Source: Cordilura impudica
Taxonomy: Eukaryota > Arthropoda > Insecta > Diptera > Scathophagidae
NCBI GenBank assembly: GCA_963682025.1
Contig: OY821517.1
Span: 296,408,844-296,472,843, forward strand
DNA: 64,000 nucleotides
Direction: 5' to 3'
Shown here: positions 1 to 10,832 of the stretch, in pieces
How the letters are laid out: each line of letters opens with the position of its first letter
Numbering within the stretch: position 1 is the stretch's first letter
Notes under the pieces: model-generated
Database searches by the model: none
Seen by the model: the letters and a program-made list of their open reading frames with translations, nothing else
Told to the model about the DNA's origin: nothing
Translations under genes and position numbers: made by a program

Positions 1-957
1 AATTTCAGAAAACATCATTCTAGTTTCAGAAAACATCATTTGAATTTCAGAAAACGTAAATAGAATTTCAGAAAACATCAATATATTTTCAGAAAACATC
101 ATTCGAGTTTCAGAAAACATCAATTGAATTTCAGAAAACATCAATTGTATTTCAGAAAACATCAATTGTATTTCAGAAAACATCATTTAAATTTCAGAAA
201 ACATAAATAGAATTTCAGAAAGCATCAATAGAATTTCAGAAAACATCAATTGTATTTCAGAAACCATCAATATAATTTCAGAAAACATCATTTGAATTTC
301 AGAAAACATAAATAGAATTTGAGAAAACATAAATAGAATTTCAGAAAACATCAATATAATTTCAGAAAACATCATTCGAGTTTCAGAAAACGTCATTTTA
401 ATTTCAGAAAACATAAATAGTATTTCAGAAAACATCAATATAATTTCAGAAAACATCATTCGAGTTTCAGAAAACATCATTTGAATTTCAGAAAACATAA
501 ATAGAATTTCAGAAAACATCAATATAATTTCAGAAAACATCATTCGAGTTTCAGAAAACTTCAATTGAATTTAAGAAAACATCAATAGAATTTCAGAAAA
601 CATCAATTGTATTTCAGAAAACATCAATTGAATTTCATAAAACATAAATAGAATTTCAGAAAACATCAATAGAATTTCAGAAAACATCAATTGTATTTCA
701 GAAAACATCAATTATATTTCAGAAAACATCAATTGAATTTCAGAAAACATAAAAAGAATTTCAGAAAACATCAATATAATTTCAGAAAACATTCGAGTTT
801 CAGAAAACATTATTTGAATTTCAGATAACATAAATAGAATTTCAGAAAACATCAATATAATTTCAGAAAACATCAATTGTATCTCAGAAAACATCAATTG
901 TATTTCAGAAAACATCATTTGAATTTCAGAAAACATCAATTGAATTTCAGAAAACAG
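1..957. repeat. 21-bp minisatellite array (about 45 copies, open at window start)
   Basis: Tandem 21-bp units of the form TTTCAGAAAACATCAATTGAA run from base 1 to about 957, with diverged variants (TAAATAGAA, ATTCGAG, ATATAA tails). Variants recur in a fixed order (ATATAA, TTCGAG, TTTGAA, AAATAGAA) near 350, 437, 519 and 769, which suggests an 84-bp higher-order unit of four monomers. Since 21 is divisible by 3, the minus strand stays open for long stretches as a 7-residue repeat (MFSEIQL-like). I read that as a by-product of unit length, not proof of a protein. The array lies just upstream of a transposase exon and could be intronic to it. It continues beyond the window. Confidence 0.95.
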
Positions 958-1069
958 CATAATCGACTTATTTTTTATGCACTGGAATATATGATGTTGA
1001 TGTTTTCTTTAATTATTAGATGTTTACACATCTCCCTTGTGATCGGACTCACATGATTTTTTATGTGAG

Positions 1070-1252
1070 GAAGGCCAATACGAATTGGAAGAAACCAATG
1101 TCGATAGACTGAATTGGACTTCATTGGAAAGATCTCCAGGAAATAATTATGCCGACGAAGCTACCGAAGTTCAAGATATTTTCAAAGATTTTTTCAATAA
1201 TGTGAACGAACTCCCATGGCAAATCGATGCTATAAACAAATTCAATTTTTAA
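1070..1252 (+). CDS. Putative PIF/Harbinger-type transposase, last exon (partial)
   Basis: A reading frame of about 60 codons ends at TAA 1250-1252. Its acidic stretch, followed by DIFKDFFNN and LPWQIDA, resembles the C-terminal tail of PIF/Harbinger (HARBI1-like) DDE nucleases, which commonly ends in a Phe-rich helix and a PWQ motif. A splice acceptor (TTTTTTATGTGAG) ends at 1069, and in-frame TGA 1038-1040 blocks extension upstream, so I treat this as a 3' exon. The catalytic exons are not in the window or lie beyond the minisatellite. The convergent MADF-type gene at 1901-2890 fits a two-gene Harbinger organisation. Family assignment rests on a short tail, so confidence is limited. Confidence 0.4.
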   Translation, partial: EGQYELEETNVDRLNWTSLERSPGNNYADEATEVQDIFKDFFNNVNELPWQIDAINKFNF

Positions 1253-1900
1253 TTACATTAATACAGTCAACAAAAAAAAAAAACTTGTACATAACATAAA
1301 ATATTTTTTACATTTTTACGTTTTAAAGCGTAAAAGCGACGACTTAAACAAAATCAAAACAAATAAGAAGATAATTTGGTAAGCTTTAATTTAAGTATAA
1401 TATCGTGCGCATTGACTTACAAATATTTGTGATACGAGTGTCGAACTGGAAAATGAAATTATTTTTAGACATTTTAAAAATATAAAATTAAAAATACTTA
1501 AAAAAATATTTTATACAAATTCGGAATTTTGTATTTTTAACCACAGCCTTAAAGTTCATAATCAGTTATTAAATGCGTCCTTTACCTGCGCAGAAAATAA
1601 TAACAAAAATCGATGTATGTGTTAAAAAAAAATTTGATTTTCAGAACCCCCAATGCTCATGACTTTAAATTTTTTGTTGAAAAATAAATCATTTAATTTT
1701 TTCCGAATGTAAATTTAATTTTCCAGATTTATTTAATAATTGTTTAGATTTTGAATTTAATTCAGGATTTATTCCACGTTGGTCAAAGACACTTGGTTAA
1801 AAATACAATGTAAAATAAATAAATAAAATTAAAAAAACAATTACATTTTTTAATGCACGGGTTCAATTCAATTTAAACATAAGTAATAATACCATTTGGT
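1253..1900. other. AT-rich interval between the two convergent genes
   Basis: No coding frame or repeat was recognised. It probably holds the two 3' untranslated regions. AATAAA-type hexamers are present on both strands, but AT content makes them uninformative. Confidence 0.5.
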
Positions 1901-2890
1901 TTACAATTTTATTTCAAATTGTCTTTGTTTTTTGCCGTATTCAATTAAAAGCGTCATGATTTTTCCAACAACTTCATCCCTTAAGTCTTTGTTTGTAATT
2001 TCTCTTAGATGCATAGAGAAGAAGTTTGTTGCACTTTGCTCATAATCATTTTTGGGCTTAAGTGGATTTTGCAACTTTGAGAGGAATTCTGTAGCAGACT
2101 TTAAAGCTTCATCTAATTCTGGATCTGGCATTTTTATACGCTTGCATCTTCGGGTATCTTGATATTCCCACTGTGAACTTTTATCAAAAAGCTGTAGAGA
2201 TAACATGGAAAAAGAGTTATATTCGACTTATCACTGCATTGATTCTGCCCAGTTACTCACATTTTTGCGATTCAAGCTACCTGCTTTTTCATTCAGCTCA
2301 ACCAAAGTGTTCTTATCCCCACTCTGAAGGAAACGAAATAAGTTGGATTAATCATAGAATATACGACTTCAAAAAAAATAATTTTGTACTTACATTCGGA
2401 AGAGTATTTATCGTTTTTCGAACCGTCACAAAATCTTTTAAAATATTAAGATCGTCATACCAGTATACGTTAGGTACATACATTTCATCTGTTCCAGACC
2501 CACTTTTACAGCTCTCATTTATTTTTTGAACTTCCCGTCCATATTGTTGACGAAGATAGTTTCTCTTTGTCTAAAAAATAAATAAATCAGAAACACAAAG
2601 GTGAAGAAAACTTTTCCAACCTTTATTATTGTTGCTGTCACGTTTGGAATGTATTCGGAAATTTTGTTTGCTAACCAATCTAAAGCCTCTTGGCGTGCAT
2701 GTTTATTGTGGTATAGATTACATTTGCAATTATATAGGCATTCCTTCTGTTCCCAAAAGGATATTAAAGCCACAGTCGCTTCTTTGGACCACTCAATCAG
2801 CAAACAAAAAAGGAATAAAAAGGTGATTAAATATAACAAATTTTCTTACCTTAATGTTTGGAGATTGTGAAGATTGAATTGATGGGAGCT
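1901..2890 (-). CDS. MADF/BESS-type DNA-binding protein, spliced (Harbinger partner candidate)
   Basis: Minus-strand exons joined at GT/AG sites: 2850 and upward (short, donor AAG|GTAAGA), 2621-2791, 2394-2570 (59 codons), 2261-2323 (21 codons) and 1901-2191 with stop at 1901. The product starts with a MADF-like domain: W..EAT..LI.FW, then CLYNC, NLYHNKHAR, then LRQQYGREVQKI and GSGTDEMYVPNVYWYD. The last exon carries a BESS-like helical segment (FFSMHLREI...EVVGKIMTLLIEYGKK). MADF/Myb-SANT proteins bind DNA, and PIF/Harbinger elements use such a partner to bring transposase to DNA. I found no ATG; the first small exon is preceded by an in-frame TAA, so the 5' end is missing or has another exon. 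All four later exons are open and in phase, so the gene may be recent. Confidence 0.7.
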
Positions 2891-3744
2891 CCTTGAGTTA
2901 CTATTATTTTTTTTTTATAATTTTAAAACTTTCAATTTATTTTTTAGCTCCATGTTGATTTTTTTTTTGATAGTTTTTTCCGCCAAATTACTCAACAGCT
3001 GTTTTTGTTTTCTTTTTCAATTGTTTGTGGGAAAATACAACTCTGCTACATTATGATTCTCATAATCTTTTGAATCGTTTTAAAAAATTAAGACATCAAT
3101 GTGACTGTCAAAATTTGTCATCGGATTTACTGCAAATAGCAATCAAAATGCGTTTACGCTATCGGATTTCGGCTATGTGACTGGCTTTTTTGACAAATCC
3201 TATGACTTGTGGGATAGTCTAAACCCCGCTTTACATATATGTATATGTTTTTTATTCAGTTTGTTTTTTTTTCTGAACTCTGATAAAAACCAACTTCATA
3301 TAAATACCAAATACCGAATACCAAATGCCAATAAATACCAAATAACCAATAAATACCAAAATCACAAATATGAAAGAAGAGTAATAATAAGAAAGAAGTA
3401 TACTTTCTTAAAAGGTAACTATTAAAAAATTAAATGAATATTAATAGATTTTAATAAAAATTAATCAGATGGAAGTAGCTTTTCTTTTATAGAACAATGC
3501 TTTTTTTAAATAAAATTCATCACATTTTAATGAATTCAATATATTAATTTTTTATAGCAGCCTTCATTTTTTACTATTGTCCTTTATTATTTGTCCGATT
3601 CTAATATTTATGCAAGGGCGGTACCAATACTGCCCGAACTGACGTACAGATGGCGGCGTTGGTTTGAAAAAAAAAACTTCGATGAAAAGTGGCAAACTTA
3701 TAAAAACCCATGTTTTTAGTTTCAAGGCTTAGTATTATTATTAT
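2891..3744. other. AT-rich interval with a TACCAAATA simple repeat
   Basis: No gene was seen. At 3300-3365 there is a short degenerate repeat of AATACCAAAT. If the Harbinger reading is right, its right terminus should lie around 3000-3230, but the partner end is outside the window and no TIR could be verified. Confidence 0.4.
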
Positions 3745-4121
3745 TACTAGCAAATTCCAGCCCTCAAAATTCGAGCGCAAATTCTAGGAAATTTTATTTT
3801 TTCATTAAATAAAGACCCTAAAGTTATGCTTATCAATTATAGCCAATTTGCAAATCAACACAAAAAACAAACTCATTTTTATTACAACCACATGAACAAA
3901 TTTAATAAACACACACATTGCATAATTTTATCTATGGGTTAGTAGCAATATTTAATGCAATTTATTCAAAATAAAGAAAAAAAAATTTAAAAATCAGTAA
4001 ATCTACAAAACGGCTAAAAAGAAATACCTTTCAAATAATATACGTTTGGTCAAAATCTGGATAAATCGGTAGAATAAAACATCGGTCACAAGAAATCGCC
4101 TGGCCCATTAATATTATAGAT
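3745..4121 (+). repeat. Interspersed repeat R1, copy 1
   Basis: This starts at ACTAGCAAATTCCAGC and ends at ATTAATATTATAGAT. The same 300-380-bp sequence occurs at 10833-11131 (inverted), 38327-38701 (same strand) and 51040-51421 (inverted), always with the CTAGCAGATTCCAGC-like end and the (T)ATTATAGAT-like end. Shared inner landmarks include AACAAATTTAATAAACACACAC and a GAAATCGCC block near the second end. It has no coding capacity. The fixed ends suggest a non-autonomous transposon, probably Helitron-like by the AATATTATAGAT end; that class is inferred. Confidence 0.75.
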
Positions 4122-4872
4122 TTATTTATTTATTTTTTTTTTTTTTTTGAGATATCCAAAGTAAATGATCTCAGTGAATTTGTAAATATGTAAATATGGT
4201 AACACCAATATGTTATTAAATAATTGAAATAAATCAGTCCAGCCAATATTAAAGTCCAGCAAAGTTCTACTCTGGGTGAGTCTGTTCCTCTGTTTATGAC
4301 TGTAAAATATTAGGTAGCAGAGTTTAAAAGAGGTCAGTAGAGTGTTTGGCAGTATTTCATCGCAATAACGTAGTGTTTTTCATCAATTCGTAACAATGGG
4401 AAGGATGTGGGTCCGCCACTCAATATCTGAGACAAAGGAGCAGTCAAAGCAGTGAACTTTAATATGAGAATCGTGTCCAAAGAATGCGAAGAAATTTTCA
4501 TCTGAAGATAAGGTTATGGCGTTTGTTTTTTGTAATGCTCGTAGGAAAATTATTTGTATCAATATTATTTGTATCATTTGTCATAGGAGCCAGTGTTTAT
4601 TATTGCCCTGATTTCTGCCATGAATGTCTCCATTTTTTCATGAGATACATGAGTAATATATGCAATGGCTACGCCACGTAGTAAAAGCATTTAACTTTAA
4701 ATTTAAATAGTATTAGAATTTAAAGATTAGTTATCGCCAATTGTACACTCAGAAAAAAAACTGGAGAGAAAGTATTGAAATTAATTTATGGTGATTCTTT
4801 AAGAACCTTTAATTACAATAATATCTTGGAGGAAATGGATCCAAAAAACTGGTAAACATATCTAAAAAGCAC
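4122..4872. other. AT-rich interval, no gene recognised
   Basis: It holds a poly-T run near 4132-4150 and unremarkable sequence. Short frames here have no family resemblance. Confidence 0.4.
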
Positions 4873-5043
4873 ACTAATACATTAAAAAATAATAAAATTA
4901 ATGAAATTGAAAAACCTAAGCTAAGAATTTTATCATACAATATAAATGGATTAGAAAATAAATATTTATTTCCATATTTTTTCAATTACATATTTTCTTT
5001 TGAAATACTTATATTAATAGAAACACACATTACTGCTGAAGAA
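4873..5043 (+). pseudogene. Non-LTR retrotransposon endonuclease N-terminal fragment
   Basis: One open stretch reads KPKLRILSYNINGLENKY followed by ILILIETHITAEE. These are the first two motifs of the apurinic-type endonuclease domain of Jockey/I-like non-LTR retrotransposons (the conserved N in SYNINGL and the catalytic E in ETH). It stops abruptly at the edge of the Transib fragment on its right. No RT domain follows, so this is a relic. It need not belong to the element at 12.1-14.4 kb. Confidence 0.55.
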
Positions 5044-5461
5044 ACTAAGCAAGCTAATGGAATGCTTTCCTTAATCCTTTTTAGTCGCAGTGGGCTTGCA
5101 TCAGCAACAGATTTTGTAATCTGCGACCTAACTCTTTCACTATCCTTTGTATATTTAATAGACAGCGCGTCCGATAAATGCTTCGTGGTCAAGTCATTGG
5201 TGGCATCGGCAAGTTTCCTCTTTCTTGTGAAAATTGAACACTCCTCAATACTTTTTTTGGCCTTCCTTTTGCTCCTCTGGTTGATGTGGTGGGTTTATCT
5301 GCTGCCAATATATCCAGGATGGTGTCTTCATTAAGCCAGTCCTCGTATTTGGAGTGGAAGTTCTGAATGGTTCGATTAGATTTCACCCATTTTGCCTTAA
5401 TATTTGTTGACCTGCTAAACAGTTCAAATAATTTTAAACTGTTTAACACTTGTTGCGCCAA
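5044..5461 (-). pseudogene. Transib transposase, N-terminal fragment
   Basis: The minus frame from 5461 contains LKLFELFSRSTN, KWVKSNRTIQNFHSKYEDWL and GRPKKVLRSVQFS. A frameshift near 5222 moves it to KRKLADATNDLTTKHLSDAL and ASPLRLKRIKESIPLA. The SNRT..NF..KYEDWLNEDTILD segment is nearly identical to the start of Transib C (36460-36540). No ATG lies at the frame start (it opens at TTG), so the true start may be lost or spliced. The RAG1-like catalytic core is absent: the fragment ends about 140 codons in. It is a dead 5' remnant. Confidence 0.7.
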
Positions 5462-6402
5462 CTTTCAGTCGTAGACTAATCCAAGTATTATGCTTATTTT
5501 GCAATATATAGGCTTATGCTACCATGCCTAAAAATTTACCTGTTCCCTGCAAACATATGGATTTTGGCTGAATTATGCAATTTTGATATTATGCTCGTGT
5601 CTAAATAAGATTTGTGCCTACCTGGAGGGACCATAAGTCAATATTGTTCTTGACCATTTGTACACCAAAGTAATTTTTAAGTGAGGTGCATACCTGCGAA
5701 TTTCAATGAGTAGTTTTTTGTGCATCCTGTGTCTGTAACAGAATATTGGGAGTAGACTTTGGCAGAGGCTCACGGGTAGACAACCGATTTAAAATGCAAT
5801 TTTCAAACTATTAGATCAAACTACTGTCAGTCAAAACATGTAAGGGATGCACGCCATACAATTTCTGCAACCATGTCTTTTTAACCTTTTTTACCTCTTG
5901 AAGCCAAACGGGCACGTACTGGCAGATAAAACCTTTTGAATTATGTAAAGAAATAATCAAAGAACATGTCTTGCGAATATGGCAAATATAGAAAAATATA
6001 GATTTTTTTAATTTTCCGTCAAAGTTGAAAAATTGTGAAAAAACGGATAGTTTTTAAATAGTGATTTACCAGGAGAAACACAAAGCAGGTAGTTAATTTT
6101 TTTTTATCATTATACATATAATAAATACATCAATCAATACAAACAAAAAATAGGGCGATTCGTTACCTATTTTTCACCTGAAATCGCAACAAATTGACTA
6201 AAAATTGTGTGTTTTTTTGAAAACCGAAAGTCGGTCAATTTTGATCGGTTATATCTTCTAAACTAAAAATGTGATATTATTAAGAGTAGCATATTTGAAA
6301 TCGTTGGCAAGTTTCCTATAACATTGGTTTATTCAAAACATCGTCGGCGCACATGAAAATTTTGATTTTTGCAACCTCGTTTGCTCTACGGGCGCCACTG
6401 TG
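5044..6402 (-). mobile_element. Transib element B, 5' part
   Basis: The right boundary is CACTGTG at 6396-6402 (CACAGTG read inward), followed by 5-bp CGTTG. Inside it, 23 bp (6373-6395) separate the heptamer from GATTTTTGC at 6364-6372, the reverse complement of a nonamer-like GCAAAAATC. The 5' leader 5462-6395 is collinear, inverted, with 35323-36250 of Transib C. The N-terminal coding part follows at 5044-5461, after which the element is cut off against a retrotransposon fragment. Transib elements are RAG1-related cut-and-paste transposons that favour CG-rich 5-bp targets. Confidence 0.8.
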
Positions 6403-7404
6403 CGTTGGTTATGTCGCGTCCGTTATGTCGCGTCCGTATTTGTGCTATACATAATTAACAAAAGGTAAGAAATAATTCTCATATTTCATAAGTCTACCAA
6501 CAACAGTTAACCTTTGATCATCATTTACTTGTGTATATAAGGAAAAAAAGTTTTCAAATATCGCTGAACTCTGTATATTTCTAAAGGTGCTTCAAAAGAA
6601 CTTCTGTTTTTTGTCGCGTCCGTTTCATTCTATAATTGCTTATAACTTTGTACTAAATTGAATTAAATACTTTCCACATATTTCTAAAATGCAGCACTCA
6701 TACAGCGCTTTGAAACACGTAAAACACATATCGACTCTATGCGCATCTTTCTTGAAAGCGCGCGAATGTCGCGTCCGCTACCCAGGAGACACCCAGATGT
6801 AAAATGTATAAATTATTAAAAATAAATACTTAAGTTATAATAATTTTTTACTTTCATATTTCTATGTATTAGTAAAAATTTCAATTTGTAGTTCTAACAA
6901 CCAATAGTTACAATTAGTATTTCCAGTGTATCAACTAAATATCAGAATGCATACAATCGTGTTTATATATCTGTGGTTTTCTAGAATAACCGCATATGTC
7001 ATAAAATCAAAATGTTCAGGGGAGCCAAAAAACGTTATATTTGAAATTATGGGCTCGATGTAAAATTTTAAGAGCTTTTTATTTAGCAGTCCTGTAGATA
7101 TGGGCAGTAAATACTTTGTATAAAATTTTGAGTCAAATATCTTCAGAGGAATTGGTAAATAACACTTAAAGTGTGTGCAAATAAAACAACTTATGTCGAC
7201 AAACGTCGTTTTATTTGAAAAAGAAAACTACAAATGCAACCACCCATGTAGACATAAGTTGTTGTTGCTTGAAAAATGGATTTTTTTGTTCGTCAACAAA
7301 AAGGACTTAGGATGAGTGACAAAAAATAACAGAAATAAACACAAAAGTTTTTATAAGTGGTTATAAACTGAAAAATAATCCAAAATTATTTTGAATTTTT
7401 TTCA
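6403..7404. other. Interval with repeated GTCGCGTCCG motif
   Basis: GTCGCGTCCG occurs near 6413, 6424, 6616 and 6770 in otherwise AT-rich DNA. The same word is the core of the GC-rich modules in the Helitron-like elements at 20.6 and 28.9 kb. TTATGTCGACAAACGTCG-type sequence at 7190-7215 resembles the other side of the piggyBac insertion (near 9370 and 9425), so both may be one older repeat. No gene was seen. Confidence 0.4.
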
Positions 7405-7408
7405 TTAA

Positions 7409-9358
7409 CCCTAGAAGGGTACTGTAAGTAAAATTTACGCACATAAGTAATAGATTTGTGAAAGGGAGGAAACACCTGGAAGCAGCAAACGTAAAAAACA
7501 GAAACTTAGTGAGGGGAGAAGAAATGAAAGATCAGCTGCACAAGAAATTCGTGAAACAGAAGAGGTAATTACAATTATTACACCTAGTACCAACAATCTG
7601 ATCGGAAAAGATGGACATTTTATTTGGAGTAAGGAACCTGTTGCTGCGCTAGGACAAAAAACTCCCTCGAAAAATATTGTTCACATTCGCCCTGGCCCAA
7701 CAGCAAATGCAAAAATTCGCTGTGTCCTGCCAGCTGCTTCAAACTGTTTTTTAGTGCAGACATGTTGGAAAAGATTTTGGTTTATACAAATAAAGAAATA
7801 AACATTCAAAGGCAGAACTATAACGATAAATCTCACGCGGTTTTGTCAAATTTGGAAATGGACGAACTTGAAGCATTTCTTGGTTTGTTAGTCTTGTCCG
7901 CTGCTCTCAAAGATAATCATTTGGCAACACATATGATGTTTGACACTACCTACTGTGGGGAAAGGTACAAGGCAACCATGCCTGAGTGAAGGTTCAAAAT
8001 TATCCTAAATTGTCTAAGATTCGATGACAAAGAACCAAGAACTGGTAGACGAGAAATGACCAAACTAGCTCCAGTTTCTTCTATCTGGGACAAACTTCTG
8101 AACAACTGCAGAGTGAACGATAAACCTGGAAGTTATATAACCATTGATGAGCAACTAGTTGGATTTAGAGGCAAATGTCCATTTAGGATGTATATTCCCT
8201 CTAAACCCAACAAGTATGTGATCAAAATTGTCATGTCTTGTGATAGCGGAACAAACTATATGTTGGATGCCATTGTTTACCTTGGAAAAGAAAGTGTACC
8301 TCCTGCAATGGCTGCTGTTGAATATTATGTTGTTGAACTGCTGAAAAATGTAAAGGGCACCAATCGAAATGTCACGATAGACAATTGGTTAACGAGTGTA
8401 CCACTCATTCAACGTCTCCGGCATGAATACAAAATAACAACTGTTGGCACAATAAAAAAAACAAACCACAATTGCCTATTGAAGCTACAGATATAAAGTT
8501 TCAAAAACGAGCCGCATCCACTTCATTGTTTATATTTCATGAGGATTTGACAGTTGTATCATACAAGCCCAATAATAAGAAACTTGTATTATTGGCGTCT
8601 AGTATGCACAGTACTTGTAATATTCATGAGACCACTGGAAAGCCAGAAATAGTGCATGTGCACAACTCAACAATAGGAGGAGTTGACAGTTTCGATCAGA
8701 TGTGCCAAAACATTAACCATGGCAGGAAAACCAGAAGGTGGCCTCTAGCATTTTTCCAAAATATGATGAACATAGCTGCAATAAACGCATACATCATTTA
8801 CGCGCACAACATGTGTAGCCGTGGGCAAAAGCCAGAATCCCGACTTAATTTTATGTTATCTCTACCCAAGGAGTTAACGGAAGGATTTAAAAGGAAAGGA
8901 TTAGCAACTAATACAAACATGAGCCTGGCGTTGAAAAAATCCATTAAAAATATTGTAGGCGCAACTCAAGAGTCCCATAGTGCCGGAGAAGACCAAAAGG
9001 GGCCAAGAAAGTACTGTAATTTTTGTAGTTATACCAAACGTAGATACAGCACCACTTATTGCAATTGTGGATTAGCTATTTGCGGTGAACATGCACAAAA
9101 AAAGTGCCCTGACTGTGCTTGAAAAACAATTTTTATGTATTCATAATCGTCAAGAATCAATAATAAAGTATTATTTTAGCTTATTTTATATATTTTAATA
9201 AGAAATTACACTTATATTATTTGCTTGCTTTCAATTTTTTTCATTTAAAACTACTACTTTACAAAATAAATCAGATAATAACATAAAAATTCTGAAGTAA
9301 GTAAAATTTACTCATCGGTACCTACAACCGCCTACAATTTAACCGTACCCTTCTAGGG
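7409..9358 (+). mobile_element. piggyBac element with both TIRs and TTAA target duplications
   Basis: The left end CCCTAGAAGGGTAC starts at 7409 and is preceded by TTAA (7405-7408). The right end GTACCCTTCTAGGG finishes at 9358 and is followed by TTAA (9359-9362). The TIR is 14 bp and the element is 1950 bp. Sub-terminal GTAAGTAAAATTTAC occurs at both ends (about 7423 and 9297). TTAA duplication with CCCT...-type ends is diagnostic of piggyBac. Confidence 0.97.
7454..9121 (+). pseudogene. piggyBac transposase, three disruptions
   Basis: DDD transposase (DDE_Tnp_1_7 type) that cuts and pastes the element at TTAA. The protein runs through GHFIWSKEP, DMLEKILVYTNKEI, ITIDEQLVGFRGKCPFR and the catalytic aspartates in MSCDSGTNY (about 8242), TIDNWLTS (8380) and GGVDSFDQM (8685). 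It ends in a cysteine-rich C-terminal domain (YCNFCSY...YCNCGLAICGEH...CPDCA) at about 9016-9121. It is broken by a frameshift near 7730, in-frame TGA 7987-7989, and a frameshift in an A-run near 8457-8470. No ATG follows the TAG at 7451, so the start is lost or lies upstream of an intron. About 555 codons is near the usual length. All three catalytic aspartates remain, so inactivation is recent. Confidence 0.93.
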
Positions 9359-9362
9359 TTAA

Positions 9363-9942
9363 TAACAACGTATGTCGCTATGTGTCGTTTTCTGAGAAAA
9401 TATTTTGTCAGCGATCAAACGTAGGTTGACATACGTCGACAGTGCTGCAAATTAATTTAATAAACATTCAAGTTACGTCGTTATTTAAAGAAAAACCCCA
9501 GAAATGGTCAATATTTAAAAAAAAAAATGTACACATGTAATGAATGAACTGACAAAAATGGACATACGCGGTTAATCCAGAAAACCATAGATATAATAAT
9601 AATTGGTTTTACCATTGGACATTCACATATATATTATATAATTCAGTAATCACAACAGAATAATGTGATAGTATCATCATTGTACATTATATGCGTCATT
9701 GTCGGATACATCACTCTTACTGGTTTAATACATTTTAATTTTTCAACAGGAAGCTATTTTTATTTTTTTTTTGCACCATATTAAGGTGTTAATAATGCTC
9801 TTTACAACGACATATAAGACTGTGCAGAAATCATCAACACGAAATGCCGAATTTGCACAAAAGTGATTTTGACGTATTTTTAAGGAACTAAACAATAAAG
9901 TAACATGTTTTGAACTATTCGAAACTAAACTTTATAGCGTCT
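9363..9942. other. AT-rich interval, no gene recognised
   Basis: The part up to about 9500 may continue the repeat interrupted by piggyBac (shared ACATACGTCGACA-like words). Nothing else was identified. Confidence 0.35.
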
Positions 9943-9946
9943 GGCA

Positions 9947-10175
9947 AGTGCAATACTGTAACAACTCAAAATGTTACTGTTTTCCGAAAACTGCTCTATT
10001 GGGCTAGAAGAGACTCAAAGAAACAGAGGAATATTATAACATCTCAAAATTTTACTGCTTTCAGTAAATTAAAATACATATTCTCATATTACACTGAATA
10101 AATTCTACTGAACGATAAAACTTTAAACCGTAATATCTCAAAACTATCTATTTTAAGTTATTACAGTATTGCACT
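9947..10175. mobile_element. MITE with about 26-bp TIRs (229 bp)
   Basis: The left end AGTGCAATACTGTAACAACT matches the reverse complement of the right end AGTGCAATACTGTAATAACT, and the match extends another six bases. GGCA flanks both sides (9943-9946 and 10176-10179), a possible 4-bp duplication. Internal sequence repeats the CTCAAAAT...TACTG theme several times. A 63-codon frame inside is a by-product. Superfamily not assigned. Confidence 0.7.
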
Positions 10176-10179
10176 GGCA

Positions 10180-10832
10180 AGACGATATGAAATATAAAAA
10201 TCTTTTTATAAAAATTTTTGATATAATCTATAACCTACATTAAACAAAGTCATTCTGAAGTGTCCGTCTACAACATTGACATAGGTTATGCTAAATAAAA
10301 TTTAAATAAATTGACTCTGAAAGTTTTCTATGAAGCACCAACAATGTGCATTAATTGAATGGACTTAAAATTTTAATGAACATTTAAAAGCTAAACAGAA
10401 TTTTATTTTGGACTTAAGGAAAAAAAAATTAACATTTCATTAAACTGATGTCATTTAATTATTTCTTAATAATTAAATTATTTAAGGTATTTCACACTTA
10501 GATCGACTACACAATTAAATGTCAAATTTTCTGTAAAACGATTAAGATTGAAATTAAACAGTTTTATTTTTCAATATTTATTTTTATAATTCATAGTTCA
10601 TAGTTTATAAATTCTGCTGGGGTGTATTATTAATTTAATAGCGACATGCTAGATAAACAATGATAAGAATTTTGGAAGAAGCAAACTTTGCAAGTCCCAG
10701 GAAAAAAATTTGTAAACTGCACGGCAAGCAAAAACCAGCTGATATAAAGTCAAGTGCATTATCGGGTTAGAAGAGCCGATATGCCGTTTAGAATTAAGAG
10801 GCTCGAGCGATTGTATACAAGATTTTAGTTAC
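10180..10832. other. AT-rich interval, no gene recognised
   Basis: No repeat or coding homology was seen. Confidence 0.35.

Noticed and set aside
1..957. CRISPR-like array
   Set aside because: Units are contiguous without unique spacers and the genome is eukaryotic.
187..960. Minus-strand MFSEIQL-repeat proteins of 125 and 82 residues
   Set aside because: Open only because the DNA repeat unit is 21 bp; no unique flanking domain, and stops break the frame elsewhere in the same array.
1070..2890. Interpreting the MADF gene as a conserved single-copy host regulator
   Set aside because: Possible, but the adjacent Harbinger-like exon and transposon-dense setting favour element origin; kept as an alternative only.
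9910..10101. 63-codon ORF
   Set aside because: Lies across the MITE boundary and TIR; no protein motif.
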